Shown here: positions 22,487 through 33,893 of the stretch, in pieces
How the letters are laid out: each line of letters begins with the position of its first letter
How positions within the stretch are numbered: position 1 is the first letter of the stretch
From: Deroplatys truncata
Lineage: Eukaryota > Arthropoda > Insecta > Mantodea > Mantidae
DNA: 64,000 nucleotides
NCBI GenBank assembly: GCA_030765065.1
Contig: CM060989.1
Location: forward strand, 39,051,501 to 39,115,500
Direction of reading: 5' to 3'
Notes under the pieces: generated by a model
What the model was told of the DNA's origin: nothing
The model's database searches: none
Seen by the model: the letters and a program-made list of their open reading frames with translations, nothing else
Position numbers and translations under genes: made by a program

Positions 22487-22622
22487 AATTGTCTTTTATA
22501 CGTGCGGCAATTAAACAGTAGCATTCTTTCAAACTTAACAAAGAATACCGCCACATATTTGGCTCTCAAACGTGGGGCTCAATAAATAAATAAATAAACT
22601 ATAATACCGTCACAAATTCCAT

Positions 22623-23165
22623 GTCGAGAATTCACCAAAAAATACACGTTTTGAGGCCTCTGAATCAAAAAAGGCATTTAAAACATATTTGCATAACAAA
22701 TAAAACGTATATCTTCAATTTTCTGGGAATAGACTGTGAAGTTCTCTTCATTCTGAATGACTTTTGCATCAACCCTAGGAGGTAAACAAAATCTTACTAC
22801 AGACAAAAATGTATATCGTTAATGGCAAATAATATTTTGGTGGTGTTAACATGTCATACAAATATCTTACACTTATGGTATTTTAACCAAAATCGTTAGG
22901 TATCTTTGAGAAAATATAAAATAACGAAAAACTCCCCATGTAAACCTTAGCTTTGGTTGGGGGGATCTTTTTCGAAATCTTCGTGTTGCATTCTTTAACC
23001 AACTTTTCACGGACACACACATACACATTTATCTAAAGCCTATTTTCGTATTCAAAGGACATCAAAACGTATATTTCCATTGAAGTCTCCGTATTAAATT
23101 TGTGGATGGAATGCAATATTTCCTCTGCCTGTTTTAGGTAAGCAGTACAGAAGGTAATAAAAAAA
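22623..23165. mobile_element. Family H, fold-back copy
   Basis: 22623 to about 22850 reads in F orientation from the TTTTGAGGCC segment inwards. About 22850-23165 reads in R orientation, ending near the hairpin end. It is an inverted pair sharing the central region. Confidence 0.65.
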
Positions 23166-23166
23166 T

Positions 23167-23388
23167 TTGATGTGTTACACTCACATGACTTTCTCTACTC
23201 TTGTACAAACTATTTTTACAAACGCTTATTCTCCATATGGTTCATGTTAATCGAGATGTTAATCTTATTGCTAATTTTCTTGTAGATGCAAGGTCAATTG
23301 GTAGGCTTTAAGCGATAGACAAATATTTTAAGAGCTGGTTGCTATGTGGAGTATTCCATTCTCTTTGCATTACCAGGACATAAAAAAA
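23167..23388 (-). mobile_element. Family H, tandem partial head (222 bp)
   Basis: The R head runs TTGATGTGTTACACTCACAT ... TTGCATTACCAGGACAT, then an A run, immediately followed by another complete R copy. The break is at the internal A run. The same partial unit with the same break occurs at 45736-45966. Confidence 0.8.
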
Positions 23389-24210
23389 TCTGATGTGTTA
23401 CACTCACATGACTTTCTCTACTCTTGTACAAACTATTGTTACAAACGCTTATTTTCCATATGCTTCATGTTAATCGAGATATCGAGATGTTAATCTTATT
23501 GCTAATATTCTTGTAGATGCAAGGGGAATTGGCTTTAAGCGTTTAAGAACTGGTTGCAATGTGGAGTATTCCATTCTCTTTGCATTAGCAGGACAAAAAA
23601 AATTAATAACGAATTTGAGAAAAAACATTAGTAAATTTAAGGAAATAACAAGCAATATCTCGAAAATGGTTCACTCAACAAAAAACAAATGTATACGACA
23701 TAAATTGTGTATTTTAACGCGATCTACATTTTTTGTGTAGTAACATTTTATCTATCTCTTATGGTTTACCAGTTATGCAAAAGTCGTTCACAATAAAGAA
23801 CACTTTTGGAGACATTCCCAGAAAATTCAAGATATACATTTTATTTGTCATAAAAATATCTTAAACATATGATATTTTAATCAAAATCGTTAGAGCCATT
23901 TTTGAGAAAATTAAAATTTTCGAAAAATGTTCCATGTAAAGGGTAGTCTGGGGTGAGGGATTTTTTTGAAAACCTTCGTGTCGCATCTCTAGAAGATACT
24001 GAACCTAAATACCAAGTTTGGTGTTTATCCGACTGTTCGTTTCTGAGTTATGCTGTTCACAGACACACACACACGGACATGTTTCCAAAAATGCATTTTT
24101 TGGATTCAGGGGGTCTCAAAACATATATTTCCGGTGAAATCTCGGTATCGAATTTTTGGGTGGAATACAATACTTCCCCTACTTACTATACGTAGCAGAG
24201 AAAGTAAAAA
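23389..24210 (-). mobile_element. Family H, R orientation, full length
   Basis: Complete copy from TCTGATGTGTTACACTCACA to ACTATACGTAGCAGAGAAAGTA, with internal (CA)n at about 24063-24074. Confidence 0.88.
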
Positions 24211-24788
24211 ACATAGAATAATAAATGCTAAACCGAGGAATTAAATTAGAAAATACAGATAAAAAATCCCTCAGGTATCCAATATGCAGGCAGATTATGT
24301 GATAACCACGACAGCAAAACGGGGCTAAGGGGGTGGACATGCAATTTACTATTGAATTCGGAAGCACAACATCCGTTTCCTACATGCCACACATGAAAGC
24401 GTAGTGCTCCATTCATGTGATGATGATGATGATTATTATTTGCTGCTCGATAATTAGATGAGCCAAGCCTGGAACGGACAACCTGATTAAAATTCATGAA
24501 CCCTAAAAATAGTGATTTGGTATCCGCCGTTCTAGTTCTCATCTGTTTAAGCAGTGCCAACAACCAAGCGTTTGTTTTGCTACTGTAGAACAGTTACAGA
24601 CCCTTCACTTGGAGGCACGACCGGCTTAACAGGAATTTTCTTGGCGCCAGGAAGCTTGCCGCTTGCCGACTGGAAATTATGTCTTTGAACCGCCATACAT
24701 CTCTCACACCTTTCAAGAAAATTTGCATTAACACGCATTAATTCTTCACAGTCATGTAAATAAAATCATACTTCTTCCATAAAAAGAA
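24211..24788. other. No gene recognised
   Basis: The frames at 24246-24563 and nearby show no domain. A short GATGAT run lies at 24419-24433. Confidence 0.5.
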
Positions 24789-25589
24789 TTCTGATGGGTT
24801 ACATTCACAAGACTTTCTCTACCTACTTCGTTTTAATCGAGATAAACCTTTCCGGAAATAGCTACACTACACGTTTCGTTATAGATACAAAAGGAATAGC
24901 GATAGTCAAATGTTTTAGAACTGGACGCTCTACGCTGGCCTTAAAATTCCATACCCCTTCCATGACATCGCGAGAAACAACTGAAAATCGACAGGAGTTT
25001 AAAAGAATTGCTAAGTATCGAACAACTCGAACCATTAATAATCTCAGAAATGGCAGATGCCACAAAAAAGTTATTTGAAATGAATTGTGTATTTTAGAGA
25101 TCTACATTTTTTTGTGTAGTCATTTAGTCTATCGCTTAGTTTACCAGTTAAACAAAGTTATACAAAATTCCTTCCGAACGAAGAGGACTTCACAGGCTAT
25201 TCCCAGAAAATTTGAGATATATATTTTATTTGTCATGTAAATATGTTTAAGGTACGTTATTTTAATCAAAATCGTTAGAGCCATTTTTAGAAAATCAAAA
25301 GTTTCGAAAAATGTTCAGTGTAAAGGGTAGTTTTGGGTGAAGGACCTTTTTGGAAATCTTCGTGTCGCATCTTTGGAAAGTGCTAAACCCAAATAGCAAG
25401 TTTGGTGTTTATCTGACACACACACACCCACACACCCACACACACACACGGACGGACGGACCTTTTTCTAAAAACTTTTTTTTGGGGGGTCAGGGGGCTC
25501 AAAACAAATACTCCTGTGAAATCTCGACATCGAAATTTTGAGTGGAATACAATAGATGCTTTCATTAATACGTAGTAGAGAAGGTAAAA
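24789..25589 (-). mobile_element. Family H, R orientation, subfamily 2
   Basis: Starts CTGATGGGTTACATTCACAA with CTTTCTCTACC; ends TACGTAGTAGAGAAGGTA. Internal (CA)n at 25419-25450. Confidence 0.85.
25419..25450. repeat. (CA)n microsatellite inside family H
   Basis: A CACACACACCCACACAC-type run at the position where other copies also have GT/CA repeats. Confidence 0.85.
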
Positions 25590-26389
25590 TTAACGCAGGT
25601 CAATAGAATTCACTGAAAATGGTCGTCCTGCAGTCTCCTTCTCCTCCGAATTCCTCCCATTCCGTTTTTTTTTTCCTCCTCTTCTTCCCCTCATTTTCAT
25701 CACCTTCTGCTTCTTCTTCAGGGACGGCCGGCGTTAATTTTAGCAAAACGTATTCAATTATATTGCGTGTTTCTTGGTGATTCAAAAAAGCAAAAGTATG
25801 TCGTTTGTTTTCACACAACTTATCACAACATGATAAAATATAAAAAAAATTCAAATGTATTGAAACGTCGAGATAGTTACGATATACAAATCGAATCTAA
25901 CAAAATTCTGAAGTTTTTCATCCCCCACTGTGGACAAGGACAATATTTTATGCTGTTCTTTAAGTACACGTTATGCTAAGCTAAAGCTTACATAAGAGCG
26001 TGCTGGCGCTAATCTACAACTCCCTGAAGGACGACAAGCTCACCGAAACCGTTTCACATAAGAAATACTGTATACAATGAAGGACTCGAACCTACTAAAA
26101 TTGGGAAGTAACGGTTTGCTGTTCTATAGCGGTTCTTGTGATCTGTACTGCCCAATTATGTAAAGGAGCTTGCTAACTGAAATCTGTTCTTTTCTTTGCG
26201 TAACATGCGAGCATTTTCACATGTTTACGAATAGCTGCAATAAAGGTCTATGAATTTTAACAATAAAAACGCTAAAACCGCTCAGATCCACCTTTCTCTA
26301 TTACTGAACCTTCTGCTTGAAGTTTAACGTGCTTAAAACCATAGGTCATAACTGACAGCGAAATGGGCCCGGGGTCCCTAGAGCTTCGA
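25590..26389. other. No gene recognised
   Basis: Includes a purine/pyrimidine-biased stretch (about 25640-25720, TTCTCC/TTCCTCC). The frame at 25600-25854 is low-complexity E/K and not a credible protein. Confidence 0.5.
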
Positions 26390-26545
26390 GTTACCAGAGA
26401 TTCGTCTTCTCAGGATAATGGAAAACCCGGCAAAACCTTATCCAGATGGCTTATCCTAACCGAACTCAGGACCTCTTGAATAGGAGGCAGACACGCTGCC
26501 CACACAACACGAAAATGGGCTTACTGAACCTTTCTAAGAAGTAAA
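26390..26545 (-). mobile_element. SINE with tRNA-like head
   Basis: The minus strand reads GTGGGCAGCGTGTCTGCCTC, then AAGAGGTCCTGAGTTCGGTT (B-box-like). A body follows with GGATAAGGTTTTGCCGGGTT. No counterpart was found in the window. Confidence 0.5.
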
Positions 26546-26643
26546 CCCGTCCACTCGGGGGGAAAGTATTCCCAGAACCAACTATTTTATAGGTTAAAAT
26601 CACTTTCTACTACGGAAATGTCTGTAAATACAAAAAGAAAAAA

Positions 26644-26905
26644 TCTGGTGTTACATTCACCCGAGTTTCTCTCCCCTCTATCGTTTATTAGTGGCTATAA
26701 AAATATTCTTACGAAAGCTTATTTTTCTTTCTACTTCATTATAATCGAGATAAATCTTTGCAGAAATAACTACATTACCTACACATTTCGTCATAGATAG
26801 AAAGCGAACAGCGATCAAATATTTAATAACTGGACGCTATATGTTGGCCTCAAAAGTCCATACTGTTTAAATGCAATTGCGAGAAACAACTGTCAACAGG
26901 ACTTG
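26644..26905 (-). mobile_element. Family H head, truncated (first of an array)
   Basis: A subfamily-2 R head of about 262 bp, ending ...GTCAACAGGACTTGAA at an A run. Confidence 0.75.
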
Positions 26906-26911
26906 AAAAAA

Positions 26912-27025
26912 TTCTGATGTTACACTCATATGACTTTCTCTACTTTGTACTCTTGTACAAACTATTTTTACAAACGCCTATTCTCCATCTACTTCATGCT
27001 AATCGAGATTAACCTTTACAGAATG
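26912..27025 (-). mobile_element. Family H head, truncated (second of an array)
   Basis: An R head TTCTGATGTTACACTCATAT that breaks after about 115 bp at GATATTTTACC. Confidence 0.75.
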
Positions 27026-27130
27026 ATATTTTACCTTTTTTTTTGGTACCTTATAATTTGGGATTTCCTTTTTAATTTGATACATATTTTATTAATATAG
27101 GCAATACTTACTTTAAATATAATTTTAAAA

Positions 27131-27266
27131 ATCTGATGCGTTGCACCCAAATGACTCTCCGCTCACCGTCTACAAACTATTCTTTCAAACCCTCATTCTC
27201 CCATTTACTTCTTATTAATACAGATAAACCCTCATTATCATTCACACATTTCGTTGTAAGCACAAA
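27131..27266 (-). mobile_element. Family H head, truncated (third of an array)
   Basis: An R head ATCTGATGCGTTGCACCCAA, truncated at TTCGTTGTAAGCACAAAAAA. The next head follows directly. Confidence 0.7.
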
Positions 27267-27270
27267 AAAA

Positions 27271-28960
27271 TCTGATGTCTTGTACTCGTATGACATTCTC
27301 TAATCTTGTACCAAGTATTTTTACAACGGCTTAATGTCCATCCACTTCATTTTAAACAAGATAATCATTTGCAGAAACTATCTTATTGCTAATTTTCTTG
27401 TAGATGCAAGGGGAATATGGTAGACTTTAAGCGATAGTCAAATCCTTAAGAGCTGGTTGCTATGTGGAGCATTCCATTCTCTTTGTATGTCCAAGAGATA
27501 TTAAAATAAGGGGGAAGAAGAAGAAGCGAATAACGAATTCTCATGTGAAAAAACCTATAAGTACTGAAAAATTCAAACATATAACAAAGAATATCTCTGA
27601 AATGGTTCACTCGACCCCTAAAATAAGTATATGGCATACATTGTGTATTTTAACGAGATCTACAGTTTTTGGTGTAGTAAAATTTTGTCTATCTCTTACG
27701 GTTTTCCAGTTTATGCAAAAGTCATTCAGAATGAAGAGGACTTTTGGGGACATTCCCAGAAAATTCATCAGATACATTTCACTTGCCATGAAAATATCAT
27801 ATGATGTTTTAATTAAAATCATTAGAGCCATTTTTGAGAAAATCAAAAATTTCGAAACATGTTCCAAGTAAAGGGTAGTCTGGAGGGGGGATTTTCTTGA
27901 AAATGTTCGTGTCGCATATTTAAAGATACTGAACCTAGATGCCAAGTTTGGTATTTTTCCGACTTTTCGTTTTTGAGTTATGCTGTTAACAGACACCGCA
28001 TGGACCTTTTTCTAAAAATGCTTTTTTTACTTTCCCTACTTCGTATAGTAAGTAAGAGAAGTATTGTATTCCACCCATAAATTCGATATCGAGATTTCAC
28101 CGGAAATACATGTTTTGAGACCCCCTGAATAAAAAAAAAGGATTTTTGGAAGCATGTCTGTGTGTGTGACTGTGAACAGCATAACTCAGAAACGAACATT
28201 CGGATAAACAGCAAACTTGGTATTTAGGTTCAGTATCTTCCAGAGATGCGACACGAAGGTTTTCAAGAAAATTCCCCCACCCCAGACTACCCTTTACATG
28301 GAACATTTTTCGAAAATTTATTTTTCTCAAAAATGGCTCTAACGATTTTGATTAAAATATCATATGTTTAAGACAAATGAAATGTATATCTCGAATTTTC
28401 TGGGAATGTCTCCAAAAGTATTCTTCATTGTGAACGACCTTTGCATAACTGGTAAACCATAAGAGATAGACAAAAGTTTACTACACAAAAAATGTAGATC
28501 GCGTTAAAATACACAATTTATGTCATATACGTTATTTTTGTTGAGTGAACCATTTTCGAGATATTGCTTGTTATTCCTTTAAATTTTCCAATACTTATAC
28601 TTTTTCTCAAATTCGTTATTCATTTTCTTTCTCCTGGTAATGCAAAGAGAATGGAATACTCCACATAGCAACCAACTCTTAAAATATTTGACTATAGCTT
28701 AAAGCCTACCATATTCCCCTTACAGCTACAAGAAAATTAGTAACAAGATTAACATCTCGATATCTCGATTGACATGAAGCATATGGAGAATAAGCGTTTC
28801 TAAAAATAGTTTGTACAAGAGTAGAGAAAGCCATGTGAGTGTAACACATAAGATGTTTTTTACTCAGGGCACCTCAAAACATTTCCGGTGAAATCTCGAT
28901 ATAGAATTTTTGGGTGTAATGTAATACTTCCCCTACTTATACGTAGTAGAGAAACAAAAA
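27271..28960 (-). mobile_element. Family H, R orientation, split by another family H copy
   Basis: The R copy runs from TCTGATGTCTTGTACTCGTA to about 28027 (CTAAAAATGCTTTTTTT). It resumes at 28861 with CTCAGGGCACCTCAAAACAT and reaches the ACGTAGTAGAGAAA end at 28960. The gap is exactly filled by the opposite-strand copy below. Confidence 0.8.
28028..28860 (+). mobile_element. Family H, F orientation, inserted into an older R copy
   Basis: A full copy from TTACTTTCCCTACTTCGTAT to GTAACACATAAGATG plus a T run. Its insertion point is the T run before GGATTCAGGG of the host copy, showing a preference for T/A runs. Confidence 0.85.
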
Positions 28961-28964
28961 ATGA

Positions 28965-29655
28965 TTTGAGTATTGAACAATTCGAACCATTAATAATAGA
29001 TATCTATGAAATGGCTGATGTCACAAAAAACGTTATTTGAAATAAATTGTGTGTTTTAATTATATATACGAGTTTTGTGTACTATGTTTTCATCCATAGC
29101 TTAACGTTTACCAGCTATATAAGATTATATAAAAGTACTTCTGAATGAAGAGGACTTTACAGGCTATTCCCAGAAAATTCAAGATATACATACATTTTAT
29201 TTGTGATATAAATAGATTTAATATATCTATGGCATAATAAGAAAAATCTTTATTTACATTTTTCAGAAACAAAATTGTAAAATGATCCATATAAAGGATA
29301 GTTTGGGTGGGAGGATTTTCTTCAAAATCTTTGTGTCACATCTTGGGAGTTATTGAACTTAAAATACCACGTTTGGTATTTATCCGACTCTTTGTTTTTG
29401 AGTTATGGTGTTAAACACATACACAAACACGGACCTTTTTCTAAACAGCTTTTTTTGGATTCAGGAAGCCTCAAGACATGTATTTCCGGTGAAATCGATT
29501 GTACATACGTGGTAGAGAAAGTAATTACTTTAAAAATCGATCACTTTACCTAATATATAAATATGGATCAACAAGCAATAGCTAGAATAATAAAATTTTG
29601 TAAGAATAGTTGGTAGAGGAATGAGTAAATGTCATGTGAATGCAACACATCGGAA
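28965..29655 (-). mobile_element. Family H, subfamily 2, with an inverted tail scrap
   Basis: 28965-29527 is an R copy lacking its head and ending ACATACGTGGTAGAGAAAGT. 29540-29655 is an F-orientation tail ending ATGTGAATGCAACACATCGG. Confidence 0.7.
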
Positions 29656-29788
29656 TTACATTACGGAATGGGTGTATGTGCGGGGTTATTCAAAAAGGAC
29701 AGATAATAAATATTCATTTTTAATGAACGAAAATAGATAGCGACACATCATTGAGTAGAAGAAAGTTCAAAGCTTAAAGCCCCACCTA

Positions 29789-31043
29789 CACTACGTGATC
29801 AAAAGTATCCGGGCACCTGGTCGAAAATGACGTACAAGTTCGTGGCGTCCTCCATCGATAATGCTGGAAGTCAATATGGTGTTGGCCCACCCTTAGCCTT
29901 GATGACAGCGTTCACTCTCGCAGGCATACTTTCAATCAGGTGCTTGAAGGTTTCTTGGGGAATGGCAGCCCATTCTTCACGGAGTGCGGAACTGAGGAGA
30001 GGTATCGATGTAGGTCGACGAGGCGTGGCACGAAGTCGGCGTTCCAAAACATCCCAAAGGTGTTCTATAGGATTCAAGTCAGGACTCTGTGCAGGCCAGT
30101 CCATTACAGGGATGTTATTGTCGTGTAACCACTCCGCCACAGCCCGTGCAGTATGAACAGGGGCTCGAAGGTGTTGAAAGATGCAATCGCCATCCTCGAA
30201 TTGCTCTTCAACAGTGGGAAGCAACAAGGTGCTTAAAATATGAATGTAGGTCTGCGCTGTGATCGTGCCACGCAAAACAACAAGGGGTGTAAGCCCCCTC
30301 CAGGAAAAACACGACCACACCATAACACCACCACCACCTCCAAATTTCACTGTTGGCACTACACACGCTGGCAGATGACGTTCACCGGGCATTCGCCATA
30401 CCCATACTCTGCCATCGGATCGCCACATTGTGTACCTACCGTGATTCGTCACTCCACACAACGTTTTGCCACTGTTCAATCGTGTAATGTTGACGCTCCT
30501 TACACCAAGCGAGACGTCGTTTGGCATTTTCTTGCGTGATGTGTGGCTTATGAGCAGCTGCTCGACCATGGAATCCAAAGTTTCTCACATCACGCCTAAC
30601 TGTCATAGTACTTGGAGTGGATCCTGATGCAGTTTAGAATTCCTGTGTGATAGTCTGGATAGATGTCTGCCTATTACTCTTTACGGCCCTCTTCAAATGT
30701 CGGCGGTCTCTGTCAGAAAACAGACGAGGTCGGCCTGTACGGTTTTGTACTGTACATGTCCCTTCACGTTTCCACTTCACTATCACATCAGAAACAGTGG
30801 ACCTAGGGATGTTTAGGAGTGTGGAAATCTCGCGTACAGACTTCTGACACAAGTGACACCAAATCACCTGATCACGTTCGAAGTCCGGGAGTTCCACGGA
30901 GCGTCCCATTCTGCTGTTTCACGATGTCTAATGACTACTGAGGTCGCGGATAATGAATACCAGGCAGTAGGTGGCAGCATAATGCACCCAAGAAGAAAAA
31001 CGTATGCTTGTGGGGGCGTCCGGATACTTTTGATCACATAGTG
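29789..31043 (-). mobile_element. Tc1 element (1255 bp), complete but dead
   Basis: The ends CACTACGTGATCAAAAGTAT and ACTTTTGATCACATAGTG are inverted repeats with TA on both sides (29787-29788, 31044-31045). MITE-2 copy 2 shows the empty site as ...CCCCACCTATTAGTTCC, which proves the TA duplication. The transposase is on the minus strand. Confidence 0.95.
29871..30909 (-). pseudogene. Tc1 transposase, broken
   Basis: The N-terminal frame (30909-30634) carries the paired-like DNA-binding region (VREISTLLNIPRSTVSDVIV) and a GRPR-type motif (GRPRLFSDRDRRH). The second frame (30578-29871) carries SDGRVWVWRMPGER, the long GGGGGVMVWSCFS box and SPDLNPIEHLWDVLE with the catalytic Glu. The first Asp motif WSDESR is out of frame, just before this part. 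The second Asp is replaced: the motif reads FQHLRAPVHTA, with Leu at the Asp position. Thirty-four residues separate that site from the Glu, the DD34E arrangement of Tc1. Frameshifts plus catalytic loss make it inactive. Confidence 0.92.
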
Positions 31044-31094
31044 TATTAGTTCCATTCACTGCCTACAGCCACGCTGTGTTTGTTTACGAGAAAA

Positions 31095-31205
31095 TGGCGA
31101 CGTCACAGTGAAAGTTGTTTTGTGTGCTGCATTACGCAAAGAGTGAATCCATTGTTTCATTGCAGCGTGCATTTCGTTGTAAGTTCAACAAAGAGCCGCC
31201 TCGTC
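31095..31205 (+). pseudogene. DUF4817 helix-turn-helix remnant in MITE-2
   Basis: Reads MATSQ-stop-KLFCVLHYAKSESIV and QRAFRCKFNKEPPRHK. This is the N-terminal DNA-binding part of a DUF4817-type transposase, with an early stop and no catalytic domain. MITE-2 copy 2 has the same fragment. Confidence 0.7.
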
Positions 31206-31369
31206 ATAAAGAATTTACAATTGATACAATAAATGAAGCTTATTTTGAACACATAGAATAAAATTTTGAACTTTTCTCTATTCAGTGATGTATCGCATGT
31301 GTCGCCATCTATTGTCGTTCATTAGAAATAAATGTTTAAAGACTGTTCCTTCTTTTTAAATAACCCAGT

Positions 31370-31866
31370 ATTACACAGTAGCAGGCTTTTATGCTTACGT
31401 TGCGTTTAAGAGTTTTATTTTAATGGCCCTTAACAGATACCTGTTTAAGCCTTCCAAATATAAGAAGAAATGTTGGTGAGTTGGCAGCAAAAGTAAGTTA
31501 CTTTTAACTTCATGAATTTTAACAATAGCACGGGAATCACCATGTTGAGGATGTGTAACCTGGGACCGGAACAAGCAAACTTCCTGTGCGTCCACACGGT
31601 GGTGTGGGAGGAAGAATCGAATGGGATCGCTAGCCATATCGAGTAACAAGTCGAGTGGACCGGTAGTACGTACAGGAATGTGAGTAGACAGGGCACATTC
31701 CAGCCCCGCTCGCCCGCTCTTCCGTTTACTCCCAATTTACATAATCCATTCTCTTGGGTACCAACCAGTTCCGAATCTCAACACGCCATTGATGGTTCCC
31801 TTCACAATGAACCTTTGTTCTGCGATTTTTATCATTCGCTGATCTCCTTACTATGCAAAACATAAC
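31370..31866. other. No gene recognised
   Basis: Unique-looking sequence between MITE-2 and the hAT element. The frames at 31395-31735 have no domain. Confidence 0.5.
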
Positions 31867-31920
31867 TCATTTACTAGGGATGGGACCTCGATTCTCTCGA
31901 TACTCGGTGGTATCGAAGTG

Positions 31921-32688
31921 CAGAGTGAGCCAAAAAACTACGAACCGGCTGCGCGGTGCTTTTCCTGTCCGCGTCCTCGGCGCTCGTTGCCGTCTGTCGC
32001 TATTATAGAAAGGCGCGGATGTAACCATACAACAATTTTAAAACTACTTTTAAAGGCTTTACTTACCAACTTTATGAAAGGAGATGCTGAAATTGGCCAC
32101 CGTCGTTGTCCATACATTTTTGGCACCTCTTTAGGAAACCATCCATCACTCGCCGTAGTTCACGTTGAGAAATGCTGGCAATTTCCTGGCGGATATTTTG
32201 TTTTAATTCTTCCAGGGTGTGTGGGTTTGTCTTGTATACTTTGTTTTAAGTTGCCCCAGGGATAGAAATCGCAGGGGATTAGGTCGGGAGACCGAGGGTG
32301 CCACAAATCTCTACAAACAATTCTGTCCTCAAACACACTTCCAATTGTTCTCATCGAAATATTAGCCGTATAAGCTGTTGTAGAGTCTTGTTGAAAAAAG
32401 GCAGAATCACGCTCCCTGGGTGTTTTAGACAAAGGGGGGCAAAATTATATTCACATATGTACGGGCTTCTACTGTTGATTCGAAAAACATTGGCGAGTGA
32501 TGGATAGTTTCCTAAAGAGGTGCCAAAAATTTATGGACGACGACGGTGGCAGTTTCAGCAATTCCTTTCATAAAGTTGGCAAGTAAAGCCTTTAAAAGTA
32601 GTTTTAAAAATGTTGTATGGTTTCATCCGCGCCTTTCTATGACACCGGCAGACGGCAACGAGCGCCGAGGACGCGGACAGGAAAAACA
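31921..32688 (-). mobile_element. Fold-back Tc1/mariner-like element, copy A
   Basis: Starts CAGAGTGAGCCAAAAAACTA like copy B. The inverted right arm (about 32490-32688) is present, but the last 35 bp of terminal repeat are lost. Both arms encode the same transposase C-terminus in opposite directions. Confidence 0.82.
32160..32432 (-). pseudogene. Transposase catalytic-core fragment (copy A)
   Basis: The minus frame carries AFFQQDSTTAYTANISM (catalytic Asp) and HPRSPDLIPCDFYPWGNLK (next catalytic Asp), with 38 residues between the two Asp. It runs into the C-terminal tail encoded by the left arm. The first catalytic Asp and the N-terminus are missing. This places the fold-back family with DUF4817-type transposases such as that at 8458-9437. 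Confidence 0.8.
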
Positions 32689-33208
32689 GGATGCAGTTTT
32701 CCCTGTACTTTGAGATAAATCTTCGATACATCGGTAGGCATTGTTAGAAGAGGCATAAGATGCGGACTGAATGATACCCTGAAATACTTACTTCGCGGAT
32801 GATGTTTACCAGCTCTCCCATTATCTTAATGATATGCAAAGTAAAGTGAATACCCAATTTGAAGAATAAAGAAGACTCATATGAAAATTAATATACAGAA
32901 AACTACACAAATGAGACTAAATACTAGGAGAAAAATTATAATAGGCAATAAAAATATTGATACTGTTCGGGAATTCAAATATCTATGTACAGAGTGAGCC
33001 AAAAGACTCCGAACCGCCTGCGCGGTGTTTTTTCCTGTCCGCGTCCTCGGCGCTCGTTGACGTCTGCTACTATCATAGAAAGGCGCGGATGAAACCATAC
33101 AACATTTTTAAAACTACTTTTAAAGGCTTTACTTACCAACTTTATGAAAGGAAATGCTGAAACTGGCCACCGTCGCTGTCCATACATTTTCGGCACCTCT
33201 TTAGGAAA

Positions 33209-33436
33209 CTATCCATCATGGAACTTTTGGGGGGAATTTACCAAACGATGACCGATGTCGTCTAATGTTTCCTCGGTAAGAACTGAACGCCGTCTTTTAG
33301 ATTTCTTAGCCTGAACACTTCCTGTGGCCTGAAATTTACTGTAAAGTTCATGGATTGTTGCACGGTCTGGAACTTTTACACCTGGAAATCTTTCCGAAAA
33401 TCGTACTTTCATTTGATGAGCTGTCCGAGTTAACAC
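33209..33436 (-). pseudogene. DUF4817 N-terminal fragment (copy B)
   Basis: Reads VRFSERFPGVKVPDRATIHE then KFQATGSV and RRRSVLTEETLDDIGHRLVN, the helix-turn-helix and linker typical of DUF4817-type transposases. It stops at the junction with the left arm (HDG), so the catalytic core is deleted. Confidence 0.78.
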
Positions 33437-33665
33437 ATAGAATCATAAATAAATACATACTGTGCAGTAAAAACATATACTGAGCCATAATATACTTTGT
33501 GACTAAGTACAGGACAAAATAATAAATAACTCGTAATAACTGAACTACGTCACATCACCGTCAACTCAAAACTGCACTTCACACTGCAAAACAAAACCAC
33601 AACAGCGTGACTTTGTTTATAGCAGCAGTGCGTTATCATGTTTTTATCATATTTCCACACATCCA

Positions 33666-33893
33666 ATGGAAAAACATCGCGCAGCCGGTAATATTGTTCA
33701 TAAAATACCCCTCCGGGGTAACTTAAAACATAAAGTGCACAAGACAAACCCACACACCCTGGAAGAATTAAAACAAAACATCCGCCAGGAAATTTCCCAG
33801 CGTGAACTACGGCGAGTGATGGATAGTTTTCTAAAGAGGTGCCAAAAATGTATGGACAACGACGGTGGCCAGTTTGAGCATCTCCTTTCGTAA
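33666..33893 (+). pseudogene. Transposase C-terminal fragment (copy B)
   Basis: Contains HTLEELKQNIRQEISQRELR and LKRCQKCMDNDGGQFEHLLS, nearly the same as copy 0. The final part is encoded by the right inverted arm, so the left arm encodes it too on the other strand. Confidence 0.78.

Larger units (their letters stand above)
29683..31366 (+). mobile_element. MITE-2 copy 1 (DUF4817-derived), hosting a Tc1
   Basis: Terminal inverted repeats of about 100 bp: GGGTTATTCAAAAAGGACAG at the left and CCTTCTTTTTAAATAACCC at the right. Without the Tc1 it is about 0.43 kb. It matches MITE-2 copy 2 (62974-63472) along its length. The part at about 31095-31205 encodes a DUF4817-type helix-turn-helix remnant (CVLHYAKSESIVSLQRAFRC). 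Confidence 0.85.

Noticed and set aside
25600-25854. Acidic 84-codon frame
   Set aside because: Encoded by a purine-rich simple stretch (E/K runs). No support for a protein.
27464-27996. Frames of 135 and 129 codons on opposite strands
   Set aside because: They are part of a family H copy. Other copies do not keep these frames open, so they are not genes.
29827-30156. Plus-strand frame of 109 codons
   Set aside because: It is the antisense of the Tc1 transposase.
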